From DATEPR01 sp036279295 (GTDB taxonomy: Bacteria; Actinomycetota; Actinomycetes; Mycobacteriales; Pseudonocardiaceae), in NCBI GenBank assembly GCA_036279295.1, contig DASUJK010000190.1, positions 31,143-95,142 on the forward strand: 64,000 nt of DNA, given 5' to 3'. Shown piece by piece: positions 7,159 to 15,610 of the stretch (the stretch's first letter is position 1; the number at the start of each line of letters is the position of its first letter). A model generated the notes under the pieces. That model did not search any database. It was not told the DNA's origin and saw only the letters and a list, made by a program, of their open reading frames with translations. A program made the translations under genes and the position numbers.

Positions 7159-9246
7159 TCATGGCAGGCTGCGCAGCTCGGTGACGACGGCGGTGATCAG
7201 CTCGATGGGGGTCACGTCGAATGCCGGGTTGAAGGCGTCAGCGCCTGCGGGGGCGTTCTGTGCGGTCACCTCGGCGGCCGGCCGTTCCTCGATGACGATG
7301 CCGGTCCCGTTCTCCAGCGTTGTGTCCACCGTAGACTCAGGTGCGACGACGAGGAACGGGATGCCGGTTCGGTGGGCGGCCAGGGCGAGCGAGTAGGTGC
7401 CGATCTTGTTCGCGGTGTCGCCGTTGGCTGCGATCCGGTCGGCGCCGACGACAACGCAGTCGACCAGGCCTCTGGCGATCAGGGCGGGCGCGGCCGAGTC
7501 GACGGTGATCCGGTAGGGGATGCCGGCTTCGGCGAGTTCCCACGCCGTCAGCCGGGCGCCTTGGAGGAGTGGCCGGGTCTCGGTGGCGACGACGAGTTCG
7601 ATGGCGTCGCGGGCGGCCAGGTGTCGGATGGCGCCCAGGGCGGTGCCCCAGGCGCCGGTGGCGAGTCGACCGGTGTTGCAGTGTGTCAACACCCGGAGTG
7701 GTCGGTGTGGACACAGTTGTTGCAGGAGGTCAGCGGCTCGTTGTGAGGCAGCCCGGTTCACGTGTTCGTCCTCGTCGAGGATGGCGAAGGCCTCGGCCAG
7801 CACGGCGGCTGGTCCGTCGGCGAGTTTGGTCAGGGCGCGGGCCACGCCCCACGCGAGGTTGACGGCGGTCGGGCGGGCGTTGGCGAGCAGCGTGGCGTCT
7901 GCCTGCACTTGTGCCAGGTTGTCGGGGTGGCGTTGGGCGGACAGGGCGACACCGAAGGCGCCGGCGATGCCGAGCGCGGGGGCACCGCGCACGGCCAGCT
8001 CTTTGATGGCGACGATCAGTTCATCCACTGTGGATAGTCGGAGCAGCCGGTGCTGGTGCGGGAGGCGCCGTTGGTCGAGGGTGACCAGGGCGTTGTCCAC
8101 CCAGTCGAACGTCCGGGCGGTGGGGGTGGTGGGGGTCCGGTCTTGGTGCCAGGTGGCCGTCGACTGCCGCACGCCGACAGCCGAGTCGGCCCCCGGCGCC
8201 CGCGAGTCGACCCTTCCCGCGGGCGAGTCGACCGTGCCGGTGTCGGCCCCGGTCTCGGGTTCGCCGCTCGTCGGGTGGCCGTAGGCGCGGAATCTGCCGA
8301 TGCCGCCGTCCGGGAATACGTCCAGTCTCAGGTGGGTGACCAGCTCCGGCACCGTGACCCGGAAGCGGTGTGCCGTGTCCGGCCGCAACCTCGTTCGCGG
8401 CAACACCGGTCGCCACGCACCTTCGTCGTCCAACGATGCCTGCCGCGCATCGATGCCCGTCACCGACACCTCGTCGGGCGCGTTCCCCTTGTAGTGCGTC
8501 GTGTCGATCTCCAGCACCTCGGGTCGCCCGGCCGCCGCCAACCGGATCACCGCCCAGTCGTGTCCGTCGTCCCTGCGTCTCGCCGTCTCCCACCCGTCAC
8601 TCATGAACAGCGACTGGCCCGGTTGCAACATGTTGTTCGGCGGCGAGTAGAACCAATTGCTGCACCGCTCGACCGAACCCCCGTTGGCCAGCGCCGCTAG
8701 ATCGAACGGCATGCCGGACCACCACGACCGGTCCGGTGCCGGCCTGCCGTGCACCCGCAGCCTGGCCACACCACCGTCCGGGTAGATCCGCAGCCGCACG
8801 TGCGTGTATCGCCCACCACCGTCCACTGTGAACACATTCTTCGTGTCCCCCGCCAACGGCGACCTCGGCACGATAGGCGCCCACGAAGCGGCCAGCAACT
8901 CCGCAGGCGCCGGGTAGCCATCCACCGCGCACCCCTCGACCGACGCGAACGGCGGATAGTTCCCGGTAAAAAACGCGGTGTCCACCACCACCGTGTGGAC
9001 TATCCCCGGGACACCCAATCGGATGATCACCCAATCGTGGTCACCCGGTTCACGGCGCCGCCTGCGCGTCTCCCAGCCGTCGTACTCCTGGCCCTTGTTG
9101 GTGAACGTGTGCGGCCGGTACTCGGGCGCCGATGGCCGGATCAGGTTCTCCTGCTCGGCGAAGAACTCGTCACTGGACGCCAGCACCCCACCACCGAGCC
9201 GCCTGGACGCCAGATCGGGCAGCCGGGACCACTCGTCGATGCTCAC
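7159..9246 (-). CDS. Allantoicase fused to methylthioribose-1-phosphate isomerase (MtnA)-type domain
   Basis: One uninterrupted frame of 695 residues holds two complete enzymes. Residues 1-325 are allantoicase, with its two internal repeats of the GWETxRRR and HDWxxIRLG kind and the FPDGGxxRxRxxG endings at about 154 and 309; it would split allantoate into ureidoglycolate and urea. Residues 326-378 form a proline/threonine/glycine linker. Residues 379-695 are MtnA-like: RGAPALGIAGAFG, THCNTGRLATG with the catalytic cysteine (about 523), ETRPLLQGARLT, and GADRIAANGDTANKIG with the catalytic aspartate (about 603). The Cys-Asp distance of 80 equals that of Bacillus MtnA. The GTG at 9246 overlaps the glycerate kinase stop. 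A GTG near the linker could give a separate MtnA, but no good ribosome site precedes it. Confidence 0.88.
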   Translation of the reverse strand: MSIDEWSRLPDLASRRLGGGVLASSDEFFAEQENLIRPSAPEYRPHTFTNKGQEYDGWETRRRRREPGDHDWVIIRLGVPGIVHTVVVDTAFFTGNYPPFASVEGCAVDGYPAPAELLAASWAPIVPRSPLAGDTKNVFTVDGGGRYTHVRLRIYPDGGVARLRVHGRPAPDRSWWSGMPFDLAALANGGSVERCSNWFYSPPNNMLQPGQSLFMSDGWETARRRDDGHDWAVIRLAAAGRPEVLEIDTTHYKGNAPDEVSVTGIDARQASLDDEGAWRPVLPRTRLRPDTAHRFRVTVPELVTHLRLDVFPDGGIGRFRAYGHPTSGEPETGADTGTVDSPAGRVDSRAPGADSAVGVRQSTATWHQDRTPTTPTARTFDWVDNALVTLDQRRLPHQHRLLRLSTVDELIVAIKELAVRGAPALGIAGAFGVALSAQRHPDNLAQVQADATLLANARPTAVNLAWGVARALTKLADGPAAVLAEAFAILDEDEHVNRAASQRAADLLQQLCPHRPLRVLTHCNTGRLATGAWGTALGAIRHLAARDAIELVVATETRPLLQGARLTAWELAEAGIPYRITVDSAAPALIARGLVDCVVVGADRIAANGDTANKIGTYSLALAAHRTGIPFLVVAPESTVDTTLENGTGIVIEERPAAEVTAQNAPAGADAFNPAFDVTPIELITAVVTELRSLP

Positions 9247-10343
9247 AGCCAGTCCTCGGCGACCCGCATGGTCAATCGCTCCAACAGATTCGCGGCGTCG
9301 GCGATGGACCGAGCAGGGTCCGGCTCGATGTCGGCCAGCACGTACGCCGCCGAGATTCCGGCGTCGGCCAGTGTCTGCTGGTCCAACTGACACCGCCCGG
9401 CCACCGCGACCGCCCGCACACCGGCACGCGCGGCCGCCTGGACCACACCGATCGGCGCCTTGCCGTGCAGGCTCTGCTCGTCCAGCGACCCCTCCCCCGT
9501 GATCACCAGCCGCGCACCAACCAGGTGGTCCGCGAAGCCGACCAGGTCCAGCAGCAGGTCGATGCCCGACCGCCGGGTGGCACCGAGCACGGCGAGCGCC
9601 GCGAAGCCGATGCCACCCGCCGCACCGGCGCCCGGCGCCTCGGCCACGTCAGGATCAACCAATCCCGCCCACGTCCGCAGGCCGGCCGCCAGCTGCTCCA
9701 CCTGCGCCGGATCAGCACCTTTCTGCGGAGCGAACACCGGGGCGGCGCCGTCCGGACCGAGCAACGGGTTGTCCACGTCGGTGGCCAGCACCACGGTCAG
9801 CCCCAACCCGCGCACGCCGGTCAGGTCGACACTCGCCGCCCTGGTCAGCGCGCCACCACCGGGCGGCAGCGCCGAACCGTCGACGTCCAGCACCCGGCCG
9901 CCCAGCGCGGTGATCAGCCCCGTGCCACCGTCCGTACTCGCCGAGCCGCCGACACCGAGCACCGCGGTCGTGCAACCAGCGGCAGCAGCGGCCAACAGCA
10001 GCTCACCAACCCCGAAGCTGGACGCGGTCAACGGCGCCGGCACACCGTCCGGCAGCACGGCCAGCCCGCATGCGGACGCGGCCTCCACCACGGCGACACC
10101 GTCCCGGATCGCGATCGTCGCGGTTACCGGTTGTCCGGTCGGTCCCTCGACCGTGGTGCGCAACGGGGTGAACCCGGCGGCCAGTGCCGCGTCGACCGTG
10201 CCGTCACCGCCGTCGGCCACCGGCACCTGGTGCACGTCCAGGTCCGGTCGCGCCCGCGCGATCCCCCTGGCCACGGCGGCGGCTGCCTCGGGCGCGGTCA
10301 GCGAACCCTTGAACTTGTCCGGCGCCACCACCACATGGCTCAT
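9243..10343 (-). CDS. glxK: Glycerate kinase
   Basis: A 366-residue member of the two-domain glycerate kinase family. It starts with the diagnostic VVVAPDKFKGSLTAPEA and has the GGDGT, GGSASTDGGTG and ITGEGSLDEQSLHGKAP motifs in the expected order. It phosphorylates glycerate made by the upstream reductase, feeding glyoxylate carbon from purine breakdown into glycolysis. Both ends overlap neighbouring genes (ATGA upstream, GTGA downstream), so reductase, kinase and allantoicase fusion are one translationally coupled operon. Confidence 0.93.
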   Translation of the reverse strand: MSHVVVAPDKFKGSLTAPEAAAAVARGIARARPDLDVHQVPVADGGDGTVDAALAAGFTPLRTTVEGPTGQPVTATIAIRDGVAVVEAASACGLAVLPDGVPAPLTASSFGVGELLLAAAAAGCTTAVLGVGGSASTDGGTGLITALGGRVLDVDGSALPPGGGALTRAASVDLTGVRGLGLTVVLATDVDNPLLGPDGAAPVFAPQKGADPAQVEQLAAGLRTWAGLVDPDVAEAPGAGAAGGIGFAALAVLGATRRSGIDLLLDLVGFADHLVGARLVITGEGSLDEQSLHGKAPIGVVQAAARAGVRAVAVAGRCQLDQQTLADAGISAAYVLADIEPDPARSIADAANLLERLTMRVAEDWL

Positions 10344-11215
10344 CGCCCGGACAGCCGCTCAATCACGGTGAGCAGCGCGGAATGGTCGAGATCACCCAGC
10401 CCCATGGCCCTCGCGGCGGCCATCAGCTGGGCGGCCAGGCCGGTCACCGGCAGCGCGACACCGGCCTTGCGGGCCGCGTCCACGACGATGCCCATGTCCT
10501 TGTCGTGCAGGTTGATCCGGAAGCCGGGCGCGAACTCCCTGCGCAGCATGGACTCGCGCTTGAGGTCGAGGATGCGGTTGGCGGCCAGGCCACCGGCCAG
10601 CACGTCCAACCCGGCCGCCGCGTCGACGCCGGACGCCTCCAGCAGCACGATGGCCTCGCTGACCAGCGCATAGATGCCGGCGACCACCAGTTGGTTGGCC
10701 GCCTTCACCGTCTGCCCGGCGCCGTGCGGGCCAACGTGCACGATGGTGCCGCCGAGGATGTCGAACAGCGGCTTGGCGGTCTCGAAATCCTCGTCGGTGC
10801 CGCCGACCATGATCGACAGCGTGCCCTTCTCCGCGCCCGCCTGACCACCGGAGACCGGCGCGTCCAGGACCCGGACACCACGCTCGGCGGCCTGTTCGGC
10901 GATCTGGATCGACGTCTCCGGCCGGATCGAGCTCATGTCGATCAGCAGCGGGTGCTCGGCCGCGTTGGCCAGCACGCCCGCGTCGCCGAGTACGACTTCT
11001 TCGACCTCGGGGTGGTTGGGCAGCATCGTGATCACCACCTCGGCGTCGGCCACGGCAGCGGCCACGCTGTCCACCGGGGTGCCGCCCGCGTCGGCCAGCT
11101 TGCGTGCCGCTGCCGGCCCGCGCGCATAGCCGGTGACCTGATGGCCGGCACCGGCAAGGTGGCCCGCCATCGGCCCACCCATGATGCCCAGTCCGATGAA
11201 CCCGATCCTTGTCAC
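10340..11215 (-). CDS. glxR: Tartronate semialdehyde (2-hydroxy-3-oxopropionate) reductase
   Basis: A 291-residue beta-hydroxyacid dehydrogenase. The N-terminal Rossmann motif is GFIGLGIMGGPMAGHL; the substrate motif is DAPVSGGQAGAEKG; the catalytic lysine lies in GAGQTVKAANQLV. The GTG start at 11215 follows AGGAG eight bases upstream; a longer frame to 11314 only covers the divergent promoter. It reduces tartronate semialdehyde to glycerate. The glyoxylate carboligase that would make its substrate is not in the window. It is divergent from uraD with a 56-base gap. Confidence 0.92.
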   Translation of the reverse strand: MTRIGFIGLGIMGGPMAGHLAGAGHQVTGYARGPAAARKLADAGGTPVDSVAAAVADAEVVITMLPNHPEVEEVVLGDAGVLANAAEHPLLIDMSSIRPETSIQIAEQAAERGVRVLDAPVSGGQAGAEKGTLSIMVGGTDEDFETAKPLFDILGGTIVHVGPHGAGQTVKAANQLVVAGIYALVSEAIVLLEASGVDAAAGLDVLAGGLAANRILDLKRESMLRREFAPGFRINLHDKDMGIVVDAARKAGVALPVTGLAAQLMAAARAMGLGDLDHSALLTVIERLSGR

Positions 11216-11271
11216 GTACCCATCTCCTGCCCTGTTGACAGTGGCCGGTGCCGCTCGTACCTTCATCCGCG

Positions 11272-11772
11272 ATGGAAGATAAATTCCGTATCGCAGAATT
11301 GAATCAGTTGCCATTCAACACCCTGACCGACCTGTTCGGCCAGTGTGTCGCTGTCGAGCGCTGGGCGCGTGAACTCGCCGACAGCAGGCCGTATGCCGAC
11401 GTGGCGGCACTGCTGACGCGAGCCGACGAGCTCAGCGCGAGCCTGACCGACAAGGAACTCCGGCAGGCCCTCGGCGATCATCCCCGAATCGGGCAGCGAG
11501 CGGCACCCGGCAGTGCGACGGCCGACATGTCCGCGGCCGAACAGTCCGGCGTGGACGTCAAACTGGCCGACCGGCTGCTGGCCGCGAACACGGCGTACGA
11601 GGTGCGGTTCGACCACATCTACCTGGTGTGCGCCGCCGGGCGCGACGGCGAGGAACTGCTCGCCGATCTGGCCGACCGGATGGGCAACGACCCGGCGGCC
11701 GAACTGCTGGTCGTCCGGCGTGAGCTGGGCAAGATCGCGCGACTGCGGCTGGCCGGGATGATCACGCCATGA
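11272..11772 (+). CDS. uraD: 2-oxo-4-hydroxy-4-carboxy-5-ureidoimidazoline (OHCU) decarboxylase
   Basis: A 166-residue protein of the UraD family. It contains the catalytic-histidine motif GDHPRIGQ, preceded by LRQALGDHP, and the helical pattern of the family, with AAEQSG shortly after. It performs the third step from urate, making S-allantoin. No clear ribosome site precedes the ATG at 11272, so the transcript may be leaderless. The gene overlaps uraH by the ATGA at its end. A GGAA-N6-TTCC palindrome sits right at the start codon. Confidence 0.9.
   Translation: MEDKFRIAELNQLPFNTLTDLFGQCVAVERWARELADSRPYADVAALLTRADELSASLTDKELRQALGDHPRIGQRAAPGSATADMSAAEQSGVDVKLADRLLAANTAYEVRFDHIYLVCAAGRDGEELLADLADRMGNDPAAELLVVRRELGKIARLRLAGMITP
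11273..11288. promoter_or_regulatory. Candidate IclR-type operator at the uraD start
   Basis: The 16-mer TGGAAGATAAATTCCG has GGAA/TTCC arms six bases apart. It matches a second site at 13024-13039 at 12 of 16 positions. IclR-family regulators of allantoin and glyoxylate genes bind TGGAA-TTCCA-type palindromes, and an IclR gene closes this cluster. The assignment is inferred from sequence and context. Confidence 0.45.
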
Positions 11773-12092
11773 GCGCGATCACCACCCACGTGCTGGACAC
11801 GGCGGCCGGACGACCCGCCGCCGGGGTCGCCGTGCGGTTGGCGGCCGGCCCTGACTGGCACGTGATCGGCGACGGCGTGACCGACGGCGACGGGCGGGTG
11901 CGGGACATCGGCCCGGACGCCGTGGCGCCCGGCGCGTACCGGCTGACCTTCGCGACCGCGGAGTACTTCGGTGACCGGGACTGCTTCTTCCCCGAGGTCG
12001 CCGTCACGTTCACCGTGACCGATCCCGCGGTGCACCATCACGTGCCGATCTTGTTGTCCCCCTTCGCCTTCTCCACCTACCGAGGGAGCTGA
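11769..12092 (+). CDS. uraH: 5-hydroxyisourate hydrolase (transthyretin-like)
   Basis: A 107-residue transthyretin-related protein. It starts ITTHVLDTAAGRPA, the signature with one of the catalytic histidines, and ends in the family tetrapeptide YRGS. The second histidine lies in HHHVPILLSPF. It hydrolyses 5-hydroxyisourate released by urate oxidase. It shares ATGA with uraD and is followed two bases later by the urate oxidase gene. Confidence 0.95.
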   Translation: MSAITTHVLDTAAGRPAAGVAVRLAAGPDWHVIGDGVTDGDGRVRDIGPDAVAPGAYRLTFATAEYFGDRDCFFPEVAVTFTVTDPAVHHHVPILLSPFAFSTYRGS

Positions 12093-12094
12093 CC

Positions 12095-12985
12095 ATGGCG
12101 ATCACGCTCGGCGCCAACCAGTACGGCAAGGCAGAGACACGCCTGGTGACGGTGCTGCGGGACGGCCCGGTGCACCACATCACCGATCTCAACGTGAGCA
12201 TCGCGCTGCGCGGTGACCTGGCCGCGTCGCACCTGACCGGCGACAACTCGAACGTCGTGCCGACCGACACGCAGAAGAACACGGTCTACGCGTTCGCCAA
12301 GCAGGAACCGGTCGGCGAGATCGAGGACTTCGCGCTCCGGCTGGGCAGGCATTTCGCCGGTGAGTACGAGCAGATCACCAGCGCCCGGGTGCTGATCGAG
12401 GAGTACGGCTGGGACCGGATCATGGTCGACGGGCAGCCGCACCAGCACTCCTTCCACCGGTCGTCGGACGAGAAGCGCACCACAGCCGTGACCGTGGCCG
12501 GTGACCAGGCCTGGGTGGTGTCCGGGCTGACCGACCTGGTCGTGCTGAAGTCCACCGCCTCGGAGTTCCACGGCTACCCGAAGGACAAGTACACGACCCT
12601 GCCGGAGACGACCGACCGCGTGCTGGCGACCGCCGTCACGGCGCGGTGGCGCTACCAGCGGCTGGACGTGGACTGGGCGAGCACGCACCAGACCGTGCGC
12701 GCGGCAATGCTGCGGGCGTTCGCGACGACCCACAGCCTGGCATTGCAGCAGACCCTGTACGCGATGGGCGAGGCAGTGCTGGCCGAGCACGACCACATCG
12801 CCGAGATCCGGCTGTCCCTGCCCAACAAGCACCACTTCACGGTCGACCTGACCCCGTTCGGGCTGGTCAACGACAACGAGGTGTTCTTCGCGGCGGACCG
12901 GCCGTACGGGCTGATCGAGGGTGTCGTCACGCGGGACGACGCCGCTGACGAGGGCCTCGCCTGGCACACACTGTCGACATTTTAG
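12095..12985 (+). CDS. pucL: Urate oxidase (uricase)
   Basis: A 296-residue cofactor-free urate oxidase of the T-fold family. The family motif NVVPTDTQKNTVYAFAK is intact, as is the early lysine in NQYGKAETRL that forms the catalytic diad. The second T-fold half shows the W-x-Y-x-R region and LPNKHHF near residue 245. The ATG at 12095 has GAGGGAG upstream. It oxidises urate to 5-hydroxyisourate and forms a tight operon with uraD and uraH. Confidence 0.95.
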   Translation: MAITLGANQYGKAETRLVTVLRDGPVHHITDLNVSIALRGDLAASHLTGDNSNVVPTDTQKNTVYAFAKQEPVGEIEDFALRLGRHFAGEYEQITSARVLIEEYGWDRIMVDGQPHQHSFHRSSDEKRTTAVTVAGDQAWVVSGLTDLVVLKSTASEFHGYPKDKYTTLPETTDRVLATAVTARWRYQRLDVDWASTHQTVRAAMLRAFATTHSLALQQTLYAMGEAVLAEHDHIAEIRLSLPNKHHFTVDLTPFGLVNDNEVFFAADRPYGLIEGVVTRDDAADEGLAWHTLSTF

Positions 12986-13022
12986 CGACTGATCACCCAA
13001 TGCAGTGGTAGTTTTCCTTATC

Positions 13023-13772
13023 GTGGATGTTGAATTCCAAAATCCGCCTCGGGGCGGTGTGCAGTCCGTCGAGCGCACATTCGAACTGCTCGAACTGATG
13101 GCCGACGCGGGCGGCGAGGTGGCCCTGAGCCAGCTGGCTGAATCGTCGGCACTGCCGCTGCCCACCATCCACCGGATCATGCGCACGCTGGTCAACGGCG
13201 GTTACGTGCGTCAACAGCCGTCCCGCCGCTACGCGCTGGGGCCACGGCTGATCCGGCTCGGCGAGACGGCGGGCCGCACGCTTGGCGCGTGGGCACGGCC
13301 CTATCTGGCCAGCCTGACCGACGCGGTCGGCGAGACGTCGAACATGGCCGTGTTGGACGGCGACCAGGTCGTCTACGTGGCGCAGGTGCCCTCCCAGCAC
13401 TCGATGCGGATGTTCACCGAGGTGGGCAGACGGGTGGACGCGCACTGCACCGCGGTGGGCAAGGCCGTGCTGGCCCAGATGCCGGCACCGGCGGTGGACC
13501 AGTTGCTGGCCAGGATCGGCAGGCGGACCACTGTGGACCCCGCCGCGTTCCACAGTGCGCTGGCCACCATCCGGACCAATGGCTACGCGGAGGACGACGG
13601 CGAGCAGGAGGTCGGCGTACGGTGCATAGCGGTGACAGTGCCCGGCGCACCGGCCGGTACCGCGATCTCGATCAGCGGACCTGAGGCTCGGATGTCTATG
13701 ATCGCCGTGGACGACGTGGTGCCGCTGATGCACCGGGTGGCCGGTAACCTGGCCCGCGAACTGAGCGCCTGA
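13023..13772 (+). CDS. IclR family transcriptional regulator, probable purine/allantoin regulator
   Basis: A 249-residue regulator. The N-terminal winged helix begins GVQSVERTFELLELM, with the recognition helix in LPTIHRIMRTLVNGGYVRQ. The C-terminal effector domain has VGRRVDAHCTAVGKAVLAQ and GEQEVGVRCIAVTVP, typical of IclR/AllR proteins that sense small metabolites such as glyoxylate or allantoin. The start is uncertain: GTG 13023 is chosen over GTG 13005. Location at the end of the urate gene set suggests it controls the cluster, and a palindrome overlaps its own start. Confidence 0.88.
   Translation: MDVEFQNPPRGGVQSVERTFELLELMADAGGEVALSQLAESSALPLPTIHRIMRTLVNGGYVRQQPSRRYALGPRLIRLGETAGRTLGAWARPYLASLTDAVGETSNMAVLDGDQVVYVAQVPSQHSMRMFTEVGRRVDAHCTAVGKAVLAQMPAPAVDQLLARIGRRTTVDPAAFHSALATIRTNGYAEDDGEQEVGVRCIAVTVPGAPAGTAISISGPEARMSMIAVDDVVPLMHRVAGNLARELSA
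13024..13039. promoter_or_regulatory. Candidate IclR-type operator at the iclR start
   Basis: The 16-mer TGGATGTTGAATTCCA has TGGA/TCCA outer arms and shares 12 of 16 positions with the site at the uraD start. Its overlap with the regulator's own start codon would fit autoregulation. No binding data can be inferred from the sequence alone. Confidence 0.45.
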
Positions 13773-13822
13773 TGGTCCACTTAGGTCAGGCCCCTAGTCG
13801 AAAACGGGAAGAGGATTTCAGC

Positions 13823-15139
13823 ATGGCGTCGACCCAACTCAGTGGGCTGGACACCGCCTTCCTCTGTCTGGACACGAATTCCACACCGATGAACATCGGC
13901 GCGCTCGCATTGTTCGCACCCACCCAGCCGCTGCACCCGACCCGGACCACGGAATTGCTTCGCGTTCGCGCGGAGCGGATTCCCCGGCTGCGCCAACGGG
14001 TTCGCGCCTCGCTGCTGCGACCCGGCGTGGCCAGCTGGGTGGACGACCCGAACTTCGACGCCGCCGACCACATCCACACACACCACCTGCCGAGGCCGCA
14101 CGACGCCGGCCAGTTGACCGACCAGGTGGCGAGCATCATGGGCGAGCGGCTGGACCCGGCACGCCCGCTGTGGGAGATCCACGTGATCACCGGCCTGCCC
14201 GGCGGCTGGTTCGCCGTACTGCCGAAACTGCACCACGCGCTGGCCGACGGAGCGGGCGCGCTCACGCTGGGTCTGGGCCTGCTGGACGGCTTCGACGGCT
14301 GCGCGGAGCAGCCCCGGCCGACCGCGTCGCGGATCGGTGGGCTCGGTGTCCGGGACATGCTGCGCGAACTGGGTTCGTCGGCGCAGCAGGCCATGGAGAT
14401 CGCCGGTTCCGCACTGCGCAGCGCGCGGCCCGCACCGCAGGACTCACCGCTGCTGGCGCCGGGCGGCGGCCAGCGCGGGATGGCCACCGTGCGGCTGGAC
14501 CTGTGTGACATCAAGCGGGTCAGGGCCCGGCACGGCGGCACCACGAACGACGTGCTGTTGGCCGTGCTGTCCGGCGCGCTGCGCGAATGGTTCCTGGCCA
14601 GGGGCGACCGGCCGGACGAGATGTCACTGCGTGCGCTGGTCCCGGTCAGCCAGCGGTGCCGGGGCCGGGGCGCGAACTCGGCCGGCAACCAGCTGTCCGG
14701 CTACCTGTGCGACCTGCCGGTGGCCGAGCCCGATCCGATCCGCAGGCTGGCCATCGTGCGGGCGATGATGGACGGCAACAAGGAAGCGGGCCCCGGCCGT
14801 GGCCCCGGCGCACTGCCGCTGCTGGCCGACCGGCTACCGGCCGCGCTGCACCGGGCGGTCATGCCGATGCTCGGGCAGTGCGCTCCACTGCTGTGCGACA
14901 CGGTGGTCACCACGGTGCCGCTGCCCAGCGTGCCGCTGCACTTCGACGGCGCCGAACTGCGTGAGGTCTACCCCGTCGTGCCGCTGGCGCCCGGCCACGC
15001 GCTCGGGGTCGCGTTCAGTCCCTACCGTGGCACCGTCCATGTTGGACTGACAGCGAGCGCGAGGGTGCTGCCCGACGTGGACGTGCTGGCCCACGAGCTG
15101 TCCGGCATGCTCGGGTCGTTGCAGGCACTCTGCGCGTAG
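13823..15139 (+). CDS. Wax ester synthase/diacylglycerol acyltransferase (WS/DGAT) family
   Basis: A 438-residue member of the actinobacterial WS/DGAT family that forms triacylglycerols or wax esters from acyl-CoA. The catalytic HHxxxDG motif is intact as LHHALADGAGAL at about residue 135. The N-terminal pattern LSGLDTAFLCLDTNSTPMNIGALALF and the mid-protein ARHGGTTNDVLLAVLSGALREW are family hallmarks. The ATG at 13823 follows GAAGAGG; the frame can be extended to 13772, but that overlaps the IclR stop. It stands alone, likely at the membrane/lipid-droplet surface. Confidence 0.9.
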   Translation: MASTQLSGLDTAFLCLDTNSTPMNIGALALFAPTQPLHPTRTTELLRVRAERIPRLRQRVRASLLRPGVASWVDDPNFDAADHIHTHHLPRPHDAGQLTDQVASIMGERLDPARPLWEIHVITGLPGGWFAVLPKLHHALADGAGALTLGLGLLDGFDGCAEQPRPTASRIGGLGVRDMLRELGSSAQQAMEIAGSALRSARPAPQDSPLLAPGGGQRGMATVRLDLCDIKRVRARHGGTTNDVLLAVLSGALREWFLARGDRPDEMSLRALVPVSQRCRGRGANSAGNQLSGYLCDLPVAEPDPIRRLAIVRAMMDGNKEAGPGRGPGALPLLADRLPAALHRAVMPMLGQCAPLLCDTVVTTVPLPSVPLHFDGAELREVYPVVPLAPGHALGVAFSPYRGTVHVGLTASARVLPDVDVLAHELSGMLGSLQALCA

Positions 15140-15146
15140 AGGTGCC

Positions 15147-15539
15147 CTAGTAGCCGTCGCCGCCGGTGAACTTCTCCTCCAGTTCGTCGGCAACGCCTGC
15201 GACCAGGGCCAACGGGTCGACGAACTCGTTGATGTCCAGGTTCGCCAGTGGCAGCGAGTGCCGGACGGCCACGTGCTCGCCCATGATGACCAGGCCACCG
15301 CACACCGCGGTCTGGCCGATCTCGGTGAGCATGGCCAGCAGGTTGACCTCGGCCGCCTTGCCGCACGGCGACGCGATCTGGACCCACTCCTCCTTCTGGT
15401 CCAGCACCTCGCGGTAGATCACCACCGCCTGCCGCCGCTCGTCCTCGAACTCGACCTCCACGCGGATCTCGTCCTGCTCGACCCTGCTCACCCGGTACTC
15501 GGTCCGCACGAACGTGACCAAGTCGCCCCACGTTGCCAT
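15147..15539 (-). CDS. Acidic protein of unknown function (YbjN/type III chaperone-like fold suspected)
   Basis: A 130-residue soluble acidic protein that starts MATWGDLVTFVRTEY, with AAGGAG seven bases upstream. The mix of short strands with alternating charge (EIRVEVEFEDERRQAVVIYREV) and a C-terminal acidic helix recalls the YbjN/CesT-like one-domain fold common in actinobacteria. I do not recognise a specific function and no catalytic motif is visible. It is convergent with the WS/DGAT gene, eight bases away. Confidence 0.7.
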   Translation of the reverse strand: MATWGDLVTFVRTEYRVSRVEQDEIRVEVEFEDERRQAVVIYREVLDQKEEWVQIASPCGKAAEVNLLAMLTEIGQTAVCGGLVIMGEHVAVRHSLPLANLDINEFVDPLALVAGVADELEEKFTGGDGY

Positions 15540-15610
15540 GTCGCACTCCTTCGACCTGTTGCGGCCAGCGTATCGGCCCACGCTCGCATGACCCGTGCAC
15601 TCAGCGTGAC

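Noticed and set aside
7159..8160. A separate mtnA gene instead of a fusion
   Set aside because: The frame is continuous, the only nearby alternative GTG has no ribosome site, and the linker is in frame. It remains a possibility for proteomic checking.
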